From NCBI RefSeq assembly GCF_035222275.1, contig NC_085881.1:2914001-2978000 (forward strand): a stretch of 64,000 nt of DNA, read 5' to 3'. A program made the translations under genes and the position numbers. The first letter of the stretch is position 1. Each line of letters begins with the position of its first letter. The notes beneath the pieces are model-generated. The model made no database searches and had not been told where the DNA came from. It saw only the letters and a program-made list of their open reading frames with translations. Below are positions 10,375 to 21,860 of this stretch, one piece after another. Source of the stretch: Podospora bellae-mahoneyi. Lineage: Eukaryota > Ascomycota > Sordariomycetes > Sordariales > Podosporaceae.

Positions 10375-11315
10375 TTTGATGCTAAATCGGGTTTCTGGAA
10401 AAAGACGTTAGTTGGGTAGTAGTCTGAGTTGAGACGTTACCTAGCTGAAGAATAAGTTAAGGTAGTTGTTGCGTTGGAGTCAACTGAATGGTTCGATGAA
10501 GATGAATGATGATGGCAGAGACGAGCGGTCGTGCTTTAATAGTCTTCTTTGCTGTAATCTCTGATTCATTTACAATATAGTTGAAGTGAGTTAAATCATG
10601 CTGTCCAACTGATAGCTACCTATGTTTATTCGAATATTCGCCTTGTCTTCTAAGTATATGGAGCCAGAACCATTCCATTGTGCTACCAGACAGAGCCGCC
10701 TTTGTTCTCTCACCGGAATTTACTGGCGGCAGTTACCACATCCGTTGGGACCTGCATGTGGTCCACCGAGATACTATCTCGGAATATTGCTTCAGCGAAT
10801 ACCTGCCAACCTGGTGCGTAATGAATGTGCGGCATGCATCAGGAAGATGGTCGAAGAAGATTAATATCAAACGGTTGGTCCGAAAGATCGTTCAAACCTT
10901 ATATAGAAAACTATCTAGTATAGTTTTGGTAGTATTCCTGTTTACATTGTCTGCAGCATTACATGTACTTTGGAATCTTTGTCTGAACACCCTCCACAAC
11001 AAAGGGCCATAGCCAAAGTTGTCTTTCTTTCATACTTGGAGGGTGACAACAATGAAATGTCAGCCAAGGCGGGTAGATAGAGCAGGATTTGTATCCCACA
11101 TGGGTAGGAAGATACATCAATGGAGAGCTGATAGCGAGTTATCACCTACAACCAGCCCTGGGCGATCGGTGGCAGGTGTGATCCCGAAACAGTTAAGCCA
11201 GATGGCCACCATTAGTATCGAGTCTCAAAAACTTCCAAGACTCTTATCAACCTTATGTGACTATCACCATCAGCAGCCTTTTTTGTTTGGTGTAGAGACA
11301 ACTTTCATAGCAACA
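10375..11315. other. Intergenic, no gene recognised
   Basis: Promoter of the RING gene followed by sequence with only weak open frames, one on the plus strand around 10680-11012 without known motifs. Confidence 0.45.
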
Positions 11316-11729
11316 TCACCTATGGCGGTGGAAATAAGCCCATGGGTGTTTTCGTAAATGACTGGGCGATCGTCTTTTTACAGCTCGGCGTGGAAAAAGA
11401 TGGTATGGCCTTGATGAACTACCGTATGCTGCCGGGACTTTGTGCACCCGCACGTTTTGTGCAATTGGAGATGTATGAGGAGTGGGGGGTGCGCCACCTG
11501 CCTGTAATACAGTTGCACCTTCCAGGTTCACCTCATATCTAAGCTTGAAAGTGGAAGGCACAACTGCAGATTCCGCGATGAGAAAGTGCATTGCAGATGT
11601 TCGGCGGAAGGAGCCGCCGGCATGGACGCTCTTTGCAACTTCCCAACCGAAACTCGACTGACAGATTTGAGCAAGTGAAAAGGAAGGGACGACAAGGAAT
11701 AGTCCCAATGCGGGTTTTATACTTGCCAT
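11316..11729 (-). CDS. Candidate small secreted protein
   Basis: A 137-residue frame from the ATG at 11729 begins with a good signal peptide (MASIKPALGLFLVVPSFSLA, cleavage likely before QICQ). The mature part has few Cys and turns basic (RRAVKRRSPSHLRKH) towards the end, which suggests the true 3' end may be spliced differently, perhaps from the GGTGG at about residue 80. I recognise no family. The signal peptide is the main evidence; low to moderate confidence. Confidence 0.35.
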   Translation of the reverse strand: MASIKPALGLFLVVPSFSLAQICQSSFGWEVAKSVHAGGSFRRTSAMHFLIAESAVVPSTFKLRYEVNLEGATVLQAGGAPPTPHTSPIAQNVRVHKVPAAYGSSSRPYHLFPRRAVKRRSPSHLRKHPWAYFHRHR

Positions 11730-12399
11730 CAATGCTCATCTGAATCAGTATCTTCTCAACAACCACCCGACACAGATAAGGGAAACTGTTGTTCAGTGGT
11801 TCCTGTCGAAAGTGAGAAGCAACCGAGCAACCAAGAGGCCAGCACGATTCGTATACCCGCCTGGGCATAGCTCCACAGGCTTCCTGGAAGGATGCGAGCA
11901 GACCGGGGTTTGAGAATAATCGGGAAATCCGCGCCGATAGACGAGCTGCAGGCTGAACAGGGGTCGGGGGGTTGCCAAGAGGGCCACAAGGTGGCATACT
12001 ACAGCCAAGCTGGGGGTACATGAGGCACATCGATGCAGTGGTTGCAGCATAACTGTGGTGGTGGCGATGTTGCCGGTTGATGTCTCCCAAGCACTTCCCA
12101 TCGCGATGTCAACATCCCCAACTTTGAACACCAAACTAGATGAAACTTGTTCCCCGCCCGCCATCGAAGATTCTGACCCGTTGCGCTACGAGCTTGGCAA
12201 TGCCTGGCTAGGTCATAGTGTATGCAGGGGTCAAGGCGTCTAGTCCTAACCGGATCATCACCGCGCAAGAATTCAAGGAGGAGACAAATACATACAGCTG
12301 GACTGCAAGCCCGTTCGGGGATTTCTTTCTCTGTCTCTCGACTTACGACTTTGCCCCTTTCAACAGTCCAGAATCGCCATCTTGACAACCTCCACCATC
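11730..12399. other. Intergenic, no gene recognised
   Basis: Region between two divergent secreted-protein genes; it probably holds both promoters. Open frames here lack known motifs. Confidence 0.5.
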
Positions 12400-13062
12400 A
12401 TGCGAGCCCCTGATTCCACCACCACCTTGTGGTTCATACTCCTGTCAACCTTTGCTGTTGCCCAGGACACCACCGCCCTCCCAACACTGACAGGCCTGCC
12501 AACTTTGGCACCGAGCGACCTTTGCGTGGAGAACTTTTACCTATTACATACCTCGTATCCCACCCAACCAGCCGCCATCGCCGAGATCGTCAGTTCCAAC
12601 TCGCTTGGCCATGACCACGTCTTCGTGACAGGCGATCCCAAACTCCAACCAACAAACGCTCACTCTGACAGGAGAGTCGTCTGCTCGGCCGTCGTCGCCT
12701 TCCCGACCAAGATAGCCGGTGCCATTCCACAAAGGTCCACGAGTATACTGCAAGAGTTTGCCATCTGGCAAAAGAATGTGAGCTCGTGGGTCGATGCAAG
12801 CAAGGAGTTGGTCAAGGCCTTTGCCACGAGCTGCTCCGGCGAGGGAGCGACGGGTGTTGCTGGGAACGCGCTTCTGATGGTGGCTACCGATGTTGACGCA
12901 TGCCTCACGGCTGCTGCAGTTGGTCTTGGGCCGACTGATGGGTCGAATGGCGTGGGTGGTCCGGCATCAACGACGAGTACAGCGGGTGGACCTAGAGAGA
13001 CTGGAGCTGCTGCCGTCGGTGCTTTGATGGGGATGGGAGTTGGATTGATGGGTATACTTTGA
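12400..13062 (+). CDS. Predicted GPI-anchored cell-surface protein
   Basis: A single exon of 220 residues from the ATG at 12400. Residues 1-22 form a signal peptide (LWFILLSTFAVAQ, cleavage before DTTALP). The mature region has four Cys (DLCVEN, VVCSAV, TSCSGE, DACLTA) and one NVSS glycosylation site. A Gly/Ser/Thr-rich linker near 185-200 leads to a hydrophobic C-terminus (GAAAVGALMGMGVGLMGIL), the layout of a GPI attachment signal. This pattern fits the common fungal four-Cys GPI-anchored surface proteins of unknown function. The preceding leader is pyrimidine-rich. Confident as a secreted, anchored protein; function unknown. Confidence 0.72.
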   Translation: MRAPDSTTTLWFILLSTFAVAQDTTALPTLTGLPTLAPSDLCVENFYLLHTSYPTQPAAIAEIVSSNSLGHDHVFVTGDPKLQPTNAHSDRRVVCSAVVAFPTKIAGAIPQRSTSILQEFAIWQKNVSSWVDASKELVKAFATSCSGEGATGVAGNALLMVATDVDACLTAAAVGLGPTDGSNGVGGPASTTSTAGGPRETGAAAVGALMGMGVGLMGIL

Positions 13063-13193
13063 CGGTTCAGCATCGCAGCCAGTCTGGATCAGGACAGGTG
13101 CATGTGGAGCAGGAGCACATTGCCTCCTTGTTGCTGGGGGTCACGGGCAAGTAGCTGACATTTCTCTGTTCTCTCCATGTGTGTTAGATTCAA

Positions 13194-13882
13194 CTACCCA
13201 TTCATCCTGCCCAAACAGCATCTCTTAGCAGACACGATGACCCTGCCCTCGAATCCTCGCCCGTTCGCTGAAGTTCCATATCTCAAAGTCACGTTGGCCG
13301 TTCCACCTAGTGTGATGCTTCCTACTTCACCATCGATGTTCTCCAGGGTCTGTTGCACAGTGATATCTGTCGGAAAGGTTCTGTCAGCTTTATATGCCCA
13401 CGCTTTTGTACCCTTGCCGTCCCCTTTACTACATTTCCACATTTCGACATTCCCACATCCCCATATATACTTTTCTCCCGAATACCTAACCCTTTCCCGC
13501 CCTTTTTTTCTCTTCACCGTTACCCATCTCACCCACACACACCCTTCCCCCAATCTCCCATCCACCTGGTCATCAAAGCAGAAATCAACTCACCCGTTCT
13601 ACCCTCATCCCCCCACTGATACCCAAATCCCCCCTCAGTACACTCCATCGTCTCCCCTCTCGTCTCAGGGTTATAAACCCAATGACACTGGACCTCCCCC
13701 CTCCCACCCCCCTCCTGGTCCCCCCTCCCAAAAAACACAGACGTCGTGTCCTGATACCGCCACCCGGTGGCCGACGCTCCTCCCACAATCGTCAAGTTCC
13801 AGTAGCCATACTCTTTTTCTCTTACCGCACCAACCCCTGTCCCAACAATAAAAATAAATGCAAGGCCAAAAAGGGAGAACAT
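13194..13882 (-). CDS. Small secreted cysteine-containing protein
   Basis: Two exons, 13882-13594 and 13366-13194, joined in phase 1 by an intron with GTGAGT and GACAG ends, give 153 residues. The N-terminus MFSLFGLAFIFIVGTGVGA is a signal peptide. The mature protein resembles the short beta-rich fungal secreted proteins with an N-terminal YWNLTIVGG strand, a central QCHWVY strand, an MECTEG turn and a C-terminal VTLRYGT strand. Cys are in QCHW, MECT and KRCC. It probably acts outside the cell; the role is unknown. The second exon continues the frame without any stop, which supports the splice. Moderate to good confidence. Confidence 0.65.
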
Positions 13883-14371
13883 CGAGGTGGTCGGTGGGTT
13901 TGTTGACTTTGCGATGACAAATTCAGGGGTAGTGGATACCAAGGGCTAGTGGAGACAAATCGTTGGAGAGAATAAAGACAACGTTAGTACGTAAAGAGAT
14001 GGTACAGGATAATATACCCAAGGTCAAATCAAGCTTTCCCGAGTCCTGCAACGTTGCAATCGGTAGGGTCAATAAGAGGTAGGATGCCAGATTATGTAGG
14101 GTGTTCAGCCGGTATGCAAGTAACTACATCCGAACGTGTAACTGCAACCAAGGAGACAGAGTGAACCCAGCAGAACGACAATTCAGCCGCTGCAGCTTTC
14201 GCCTCAGCCCTAGATATCAGGCGGTTGCAGGGCGGACCAAGCATCACTCATTTGTTCAATAAGCAGTCTTGACCTTGCAATTAGTTTAGGTATCATTAGT
14301 CACAGACTAACGACGCGAACCAACTCTCGCCTCCCTCCCTACTTTGCTCCGTCGACGGCCGCCCTCTCGCC
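13883..14371. other. Intergenic, no gene recognised
   Basis: Promoter side of the 13.2-13.9 kb secreted gene and 3' flank of the six-Cys secreted gene. No other structure noticed. Confidence 0.5.
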
Positions 14372-15162
14372 TCAGCAATCATCCCCACGAACAAGGACAT
14401 TCCAATTGTCCTTGAAGAACGCCTGGCCCTTGACCCTTTGATAGGTCGATCTACCAGTGATGCATCCACCATGCAGCACAGAATTCGCGCCATCGCCAAT
14501 TTGCTTCCACGTGAGCTCCTTCTCTTCCAAGTTCTATATATCTCATCGTCAGTCGACTTTCCTTCACTCACTCCCCACCCAAAGCCAAGGCGAACTCACA
14601 TCGTTGCACCAATAGATAGCCGATTTCCACGAACAGCTAACTCGTCCACAATTCCCCGGCCCCGGCCCGTTCTTGGGTGAGTCAGTGTTCAAACGCCTCA
14701 AGTAACAAATCCCGTCCCAGATTTTGCTCGTTCTCGCGCCGTCGTAGTCCACCTTGCAGTTGATGGACTCGGGCTGTTCATCAGCGGTGCCGGCGGAGAC
14801 GAAGCTCTTGTCATCACCGGTGGGCATGGGATCGGTAGGGATTCCGGCTTGGAAGGTCTCGTTCCAGCCGGGGTAGGCGGCTTCCATTTGGGCAATGGCC
14901 TCCTCGATCGTGCCGGTCACGGTGACGATCTCGCTGGTGGGGTCGTCAAGCTTGACGGGGAGGTCCCAGGAAACGTCGACTATGTTGTAGCCGGCAATTC
15001 CGTTCGGGGCTTCGTCGGTGGAGGGGGAGGGAGCGCTGGAGACACCCTGTTTCATTGGTAAGCTGTTGATGCTTCTTCTTCTCGGTCTTTGACGTGGGTA
15101 GGAGGCCATACCTTCAGAAAGGTGGCCAGGGTGGTGGCAGCGAAGATGGTACTGGACCACAT
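14372..15162 (-). CDS. Six-cysteine small secreted protein, family copy A
   Basis: Exons 15162-15112, 15046-14600 and 14533-14372, all joined in phase 0 (GTATGG/CAG and GTGAGT/TAG), give 219 residues. The signal peptide is MWSSTIFAATTLATFLKGVSSA. A propeptide-like segment of about 110 residues follows, then the Cys domain: INC, a GICYL helix, CGRVSCSW-SAIYWCND, then GGC and a final DDC. The last intron falls exactly after CND, as in the copies at 49.2, 50.3 and 51.5 kb, which proves common descent. The long segment before the Cys domain is absent from the other copies. An extracellular role is likely; no function is known to me for this family. High confidence in structure. Confidence 0.75.
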
Positions 15163-15647
15163 GATGATGTCGCTTGCAGAGTCTTGGCGATGAGATTTTG
15201 GTACTTGAAGCCTCTTGGCGATGGAGAAAGAGTTCGGGAGGAGGCTAAGAGGGCCAGGAGATGTATTAATAAGTCACGAAGAGGTTGAGAGCAGCTGATG
15301 GAAATGTGGGAAGCGGCCGTAAATCCCCACTCAAGCCATGAGATCAGCGTGCGCAAACGGAGTCTGTTGCTCTTGCCCCTTCAGACGATTGACAACAGGA
15401 GCCTCTTCCCATATATGCTGAACACATATCCCGCCTGTTTCGACTGGGTTATGGCCACGGTTGAACCGCCCGCACAAAGACGGATTTGTTGCTTTGAGAA
15501 CACACATTCTTGCTGTTCCCACTAACAACCGAACTGTAATAAAAAACGTTAAAATGCGATACATGAAGGACTTCTTGCTCTCAAGCTCAGGTTCAACAGA
15601 CGAAACAGCAGCCGTGGCGGGACTTGACGCAGACCACTAGCCGACTT
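15163..15647. other. Intergenic, promoter of six-Cys gene A
   Basis: Contains an AT-rich TATTAATAC-like element on the minus strand at about 15255-15265. No gene seen. Confidence 0.5.
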
Positions 15648-18271
15648 TTACACCACTTCCACAGGAGCCGCGTCGCCAACATGTTTCCGCAGACGCAAAT
15701 CCAAGCCTCCCTTTGTCCAAAAGTTTCTCCACCCGTTCGGTGCCGTAGGTGGTTTCTCTTTAGGTCCGACTTTTGGTTTGAGTGTCGGCGTGGCAGGACG
15801 TGGGGGGTGGACGCCAGGCGGTTTGATGCCTATTTTGTTACAGGCACTCCAGAACCACGGCTTGTCTTTGATACCGGCGGGGACTCGTCGAAGGACCCAA
15901 TGGTATAATCTTCTTGCGGTCGACAACGAAGACGACGGCAACGGACATCATGTATGTTAGACATGCTACTACAACCCTGGATCCGACATGAGGCCACTTG
16001 AGGTGGGACAGGTCTTCGTCTCCTGGATGAGGGACATGCTGTAAACAGCCTGCTTGTGGATGAAGATGGATCAGCGTGAGGCGTTGGAGTCCATGGTTCA
16101 GCACTGAGTAAGGGTACGTACAGTCACATAGCTGAGTGGAAGGTAGAATATAGTGACAACAGTAAAAATAATGATATGGCGATTCATCGATATTGACGTG
16201 GAGGCTTACAGTAGATTTGTGGCGCTCAAGATCTAGTAAGACTGTTCGCAAAAGCTTTCAGTGAACACGCATAGACATACCCCATCTTGAAGCCCACGTA
16301 TCTCGTCTGCCTTGACCTCGATGCGTCTCTTGAGCTTAGCTTGGAGACTGTCAAACTGTGCCATGACCCTGTCCCAGTTCTCTTCAACTATCCTGTCAAA
16401 TTTGGCTGTCTCGGAAGTGGATTCATGCCAACCCCGTAGAAGATGAATTCCAAAGATTCTATAAAAGTCTTGCAGGCCCTCTTGAGTCTCTTTCATCCAT
16501 TCAGGAGCAATTCGTAGGAGATGGAGAAGCTAAAAGCACATTCGTGATTGACTGAAGGAGTCGTCGAGTATGATCTTCTGGGCCTTGCGTTCATTGAAGA
16601 TGTCCTCTGCCTATAGACAGTTCATGTAGTCAGTGACAAGACATATGGTGAAGAAGAGATACACCTACCTGAACGGTGACAGATCTGTCAATTGCATCCG
16701 ACAGACGGTCCCACCCTCCATACCACCTTGTTTCCAAGACGTTGTCCAACACAATTTGTAAATGACAAATGCTAGCTCTTTGAGCAATCATCTCAATCCT
16801 TTTTGATCGTAGCCTTACACCTTGATATTCGCGCCGCGAAGTGAAGACGTGGTCTTCAATAACAACAATGCAGAACAAAGAAGCCCCCTCAACGGTTGAC
16901 ACCCATTTCACAGCAGCTCGCGCTTCCTCAACACCCCCAGTTGAGTGTGGAAGCTTGCGGGGCAGCTTCCCACGCTCTCGTTCAAGGAGGAAAGCCCGGG
17001 GGCCAGAGCCCATTTTCCGGATGAAACGGCGATACCTGGAGCCACCATTTATGAAATGAGGTTTTACACGAATGGCTGGAGGTGTCAAGACGGTGCGAGG
17101 AGGTAAAAGGATGCCGTGGCCACTGCCCAAGAAACCTGGCGACAAATAAAGAATCCCGATACATATCGCGCTTATCTTCCTCGGACGATGGGTTAGAGAA
17201 ATGTTGTCGCGATAGCAAAGAGAAAATGAATGCAACTGCGTTGAGGATGAGAGTTGGACGTCTTGAGGTGGTAACAAACCTGTCCTGATTGCTTTTCATT
17301 AATCATCACAGCAGTCTCGATTTTCAAGGCTAGAACAAAATGCAACATACCAGATTTGACCAATATTGATATCAGTTGGCTCTGCAAACTCGGGTTGGAG
17401 TACGGTTGGTCGGAACCTAATATTTGGGGGCAGGAGGACCATGTTGGAAACCCCATGTTGCCTACAGACCACCTGGCCGGTTGAAGAGAAAGCTTGTCGC
17501 CACACGGCCAAAGATACAGGAAGTACGCCTCATTGAGCTCAAAATGTGTTACCACGTAGCGAAGATCAAGGCCAGGGTGAACAAGACGCCAGAACATGGT
17601 TTGTTCCGGCAATGATTCTCGTCACCGTCCTGGCTCTTGCCTCCAGGCTGCCAGCATCACACTTGTTGGGCACTCTTCGTGTAACAATTTCCTGACCATG
17701 CCCCCCATCGAAGGGTCGAGATTTCGGCCGAAGCTCATTCTTTGCTGCGAAGCTGTTGTGCTGCCCTTGACAGGCAGAACGAATGAAGCATCGTCAAACG
17801 CCCAATGCATGCCTGAAAGAGGAGCGAAAGGCGAACCAAATACTAGGGGCCCGCTTGTTGCGCACGGGATAAAAGGTGGGTGGTTTGGGGCGGAAAGCTG
17901 TAGATAGTCCTCGAGGGTGGCACTTCCCAGGTCAGACCTAATAGCGGCGAGATGTTCCTCACTTGGTTTACTGGTGAGAATTGCCGTCCACTGTCGCAAA
18001 GAAACTATGAGCTGAGATAGTTGGGTACTACTCGGCACATGTATATCAAGCAAGTGCGACTCGGTAGCCGGAGTGTTGATGGTATTGGTTCTGGTGGGTG
18101 TTGGGGAAAACTCGCCACGCTCGATAGCTGTTGGTTTCCAAGTATCTCATTGAGTCGCTGAAGCTCAGCCAGAAGCTGCTGTGCGAGTGTTTCCTGGTCT
18201 ATGATGACCTCTGCCATGGAGTTGGTCGACTTCGAAAATGTTGGGACTGGTTCGGTGGTATCCTTTGCCAT
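15648..18271 (-). pseudogene. Decayed CorA-like membrane protein gene
   Basis: Coding-like blocks run from the ATG at 18271 (MAKDTTEPVPTFSK) to 15648 in changing frames. The C-terminal part reads like fungal CorA-like metal-transporter relatives: helices (EIRGLQDG), a membrane helix (IIIFTVVTIFYLPLSYVT), a second hydrophobic helix (VVVACLTYMMSVAVVFVV) and a basic tail. At least three in-frame stops occur: TGA at about 17610 (between EPGR and RESLPEQ), TAG after SRMCF, and TAA after ILSATNLL. There is a frame slip near the N-terminus (after LQRLNE) and another between the last membrane helix and the tail. Introns with good ends remain recognisable. The amount of damage argues for a pseudogene rather than a many-exon gene. 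The CorA link is by helix pattern only. Confidence 0.55.
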
Positions 18272-19862
18272 GGTGAGAATCGAAGGAGCCCAAGGTTGAT
18301 GAGAACTATCCGGTGAGAAGAGACGGAAATGGCTGGCCTCAGAGAATTGGGAGGGGAGCAGAACTCCCTGCTTTTTATGGTACCATGACACCAGCAAGCG
18401 CCCGGCATTGCAAGCAGACTCCAGGTTTTTGGTATGACATTGTCCTTCCCTACCGAGGTTGCATGCTGCCGAAGATAGAGTCTCAAAGGGACGGGCCGGT
18501 CATACTGGTTTTCCGTGTCTGGCTGAGTTGTGGTTGACTATCCTGATAACCAATCCAACCCTCCCTCAACAAATGCAGAATTATGTGCATCCTATACAGT
18601 GTAGAGACATGCGAATAGCTTCAAGATGTTGAATAGCCTCGCGTTGCTGCAATATTCATCAGCCTATATCTCACAAGCAGCCATCCCATTTCACCCATAA
18701 CCATACAATGACGAGATGGTCAGCCAAGCAGGAACTAGTTGCCCTGTTGTTGAATATTTCCACTAGTGTGATGTTGGACTGTGATCCTTTGTCCCCACAC
18801 GGTGGACGATGCTACCTTTTGGCGAACAAGGTGCCAAAGCGACACTCGTGTTGGTTGTGAAATTGGAGTGCAGAGCTAAGAACTGCGAGGTCGACTCGGC
18901 CGAAATGAGGGTACCAAAAGAGCACAAGTCGTGCTGCCACGAGAGAGGCATGTGGCGCAGCGGCACAGCGGCCCGGGGAGTAATGGCTATTGGAAGAAGG
19001 CGAACCCGGCAGTTTGGACATTCCAAATGATCAATCTACACATAAAGTACGGCGGCGTACACGACCAGCCAGCTTCTCCGAGATGAATGCCAGGAACAAT
19101 GCAGGAGAGAAAGGTGGGCGAGCCGGAGCGTGGGAATCTACCCCGCACAGACTGTTCTATCCTCCTTCCTCCTTCCCCCAACGGTTGCCGATTCGCCAAC
19201 CACAACACTCCGATCCCGATACACCCTGCCTGCTTGCCTGCCTGTGATGCGACAACCCCTGGTTGGGGCTCGAATGCCGTGCCAGCCAAGCGAGGGTGCC
19301 ATGCAGCCCACGCAGCTAACGCACCATTAATTCCACGCTTCAATCTCGAGAATCTTCCCACACCAATTTTCTAGGTCAAAAAAGAGCAGCAAAGACAGAA
19401 CACCGTCGGACTTGTCAAGGAAATCCCCCAGACCCACCCGGATCTCATCGAGAAACGCTCGGCACCATCGCCTGTTGCGCCAGAGTTTCCGGGTGGTGGA
19501 GCCGATGGGCTGACACAACCGCCGGCTTGCCATCCGGACAAGGCGCTTCGACGAGTTCGGCGATGGAGGCCAAAATAGGTCGGCGCTAGGAGCCCTGCCC
19601 GGGATGGGCTTGCGAGAAGGTAACAGCCCCGGTGCCCCGGAAATGCCAAGTTACCTTGCTTGCTGCGGTAATATCCCCAATATGCATCGCATTATAGCCA
19701 CGACCTGCAGTCACATTCACACAAGATGGCCCCTTGGCAAAATGCACGAGAAGTTATAAAACATTCTAGCGGCCCTCGTTTCTCCCTCCACATGGCTCGT
19801 TTCCCGAGCGAACAAGTCTCTGGTTCCAGCTTCCGTATCCCCAGATCACCACCACCACCACC
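18272..19862. other. Intergenic, no gene recognised
   Basis: About 1.6 kb. It holds a CCTG/CTTG-rich run near 19222-19250 and, near the end, the promoter of the FAD oxidase gene. Open frames lack motifs. Confidence 0.5.
19755..19761 (+). promoter_or_regulatory. TATA box (TATAAAA)
   Basis: Lies 108 nt upstream of the ATG of the FAD-linked oxidase gene, followed by a CACCACC-rich leader. Confidence 0.55.
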
Positions 19863-21860
19863 ATGAAGGGCGGGATCGTTGGCGTGCTTTGCAGCGCGCT
19901 CCTCCTTGCCGTTGAGGCTGCATGCGCCCCCAACTCGGACGCCATCACAAAGGTACCTGGCTTCAAGCCAAACAAGTGGGTGGCCAGAACCTGGGAGGGA
20001 AACAACTACGCCTGCAAATGTCATCCTGGCGACTACTGCTGGCCCAAGCAAAACCACTGGGATAACCTCAACCGCACCGTTGGCGGCAACCTTCGCGTCA
20101 ACCTGCCCCCAGGAGCTCCTTGCTACAACACCTTCCAAGGCCCTCTCGGAACCGTCAACACGTACGATGCCGCCAAGTGTGCTGCCGTGACCGCCGGGTT
20201 CCCCAATGAACAGTTCCAGTAAGTCATCTCTGCACACCAAGCATGAGGAGAGCATGTTGACTGACCATCTGTGACAGAATCGAGCTGCCTACCGCTGGCC
20301 TCTGGACCTACTTCACCAATGACACCTGCCGCCCTACCGCTGATCCCACAGGCAGCTGCACGCTGGGCTACTATCCTGTCCTGTACATCACAGCCAAGAC
20401 CGTTGCCCACATCCAAGCAGGTATCAACTTCGCCAGAAACAACAACTTGCGCCTCGTCATTCGCAACACTGGACACGACTTCCTTGGACGCAGCGTTGGC
20501 TGGGGCTCGCTTGTTATCAACACTCACAGCTTCAAGAGCATCAGCACCACCAACAAGTGGAATGGCCCTGGCTACAACGGCCCCGCCATCACTGTGGGAG
20601 CGGGTGTGCAAGCCTTTGAGGCTCTTGCCCGCCTGAACTCGCTTTCCCCTCCTCGAATTATGGTGACGGGCGAGTGCGCTGTAAGAACTACCAATTCTTA
20701 GCGTTTGATGTTCATGGACTAACCGGTATCATTAGACTGTTGGTGTCGCCGGAGGCCTTGTGCAGGGCGGTGGCCATGGACCCTTGACCAACTTCTACGG
20801 ATTCCTTGCCGACACGGCTGTTCAGTTCAAGGTCATCACGGCCGATGGCAAGATCCAAACTGCCAATGCCAACACCAACTCGGACCTGTTCTGGGCCCTC
20901 AAGGGAGGTGGTCCCGCCGCCTTTGCTGTCATCACCGAGGCTACCTACAAGACCTTTGCCGACACCCCAAGCGCCGGCATCAACCTCGATATCAACCCCG
21001 CCACCAACTCCGATCCCGCTCTTTACTGGGAGGCCGTCCGCAAGTTCCACAGCTACAGCACCCATTTTGTTGACAACGGCCTTTATGTTTACTACGAAAT
21101 CGGCCCCGTCCCCAACACTCTCCACGTGCATCCTATTGTGGGCGTCAACAAGACCCTCGCCCAGCTGCAGGCTGTTGTCCAGCCCCTCTTTGATGACCTT
21201 GATGCCCTCGGTGTTGGGTATACCACCTCCAGCGAGACTTACGGCACCTTTTACGACTTGTACAACGCCATGTTTGAGATTGAAATGGCTGGCAACTCTG
21301 CCCTCACCGGTGGTTGGACCATTGGTCGCCAGGATGTTATCAACAACCACACCGCCATCATTGACGCTTTCCAGACCGTTATGAACGCTGGCTCTTTCAT
21401 CGTCGGCCACATGTGGTCTGCTGGCCATGGCCTCCCTCAGAGCGAGTGGGCCAAGTCTGCCATCAACCCCCGCTTCCGCAACGTTGTTGACAAGCTTATC
21501 ACCATCGTTCCTGTCTCTGGCGATGCCCCTCTCGCCGCCAAGGCCGAGGCCCAGAACCGCTTGACCAACGTTGTCGACGGCTCTCTCCGTGCCGCTGCCC
21601 CCAACGGCGCTTCCTACATCAACGAGGTATGTATTGATTTTCGGTCTCCAACCAAGCAGGCATATGCTAACATACTCACCACACAGGCCGATCCCTTCCA
21701 GCCCGACTGGCAGAACGCTTTCTGGGGTACCAACTATCAGCGCCTGCTCCAGATCAGACGTAAGTACGACCCCGAGGGAGTCTTCTATGCTGTCTCCACT
21801 CCTGGCACCGAGAGGTGGGAGCAGATTGAGACGGGCACTAGGTTGTGTGTCAAGTTGTAG
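19863..21860 (+). CDS. Secreted FAD-linked oxidase, BBE family
   Basis: Exons 19863-20218, 20278-20680, 20736-21626 and 21687-21860 give 607 residues. The signal peptide is MKGGIVGVLCSALLLAVEAA. The PCMH-type FAD domain is clear from VIRNTGHDFLGRSVG, with His185 as the usual 8-alpha-linked flavin ligand, and from GECATVGVAGGLVQGGGHG, with Cys252 at the place that forms the second (6-S-cysteinyl) flavin bond in bicovalent members. The C-terminal BBE segment (WQNAFWGTNYQRLLQIRRKYDPEGVFY) completes the fold. Such enzymes oxidise sugars, alkaloids or phenolics with oxygen; the substrate here is not deducible. Extracellular site inferred. No tailoring genes sit next to it. High confidence. Confidence 0.9.
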
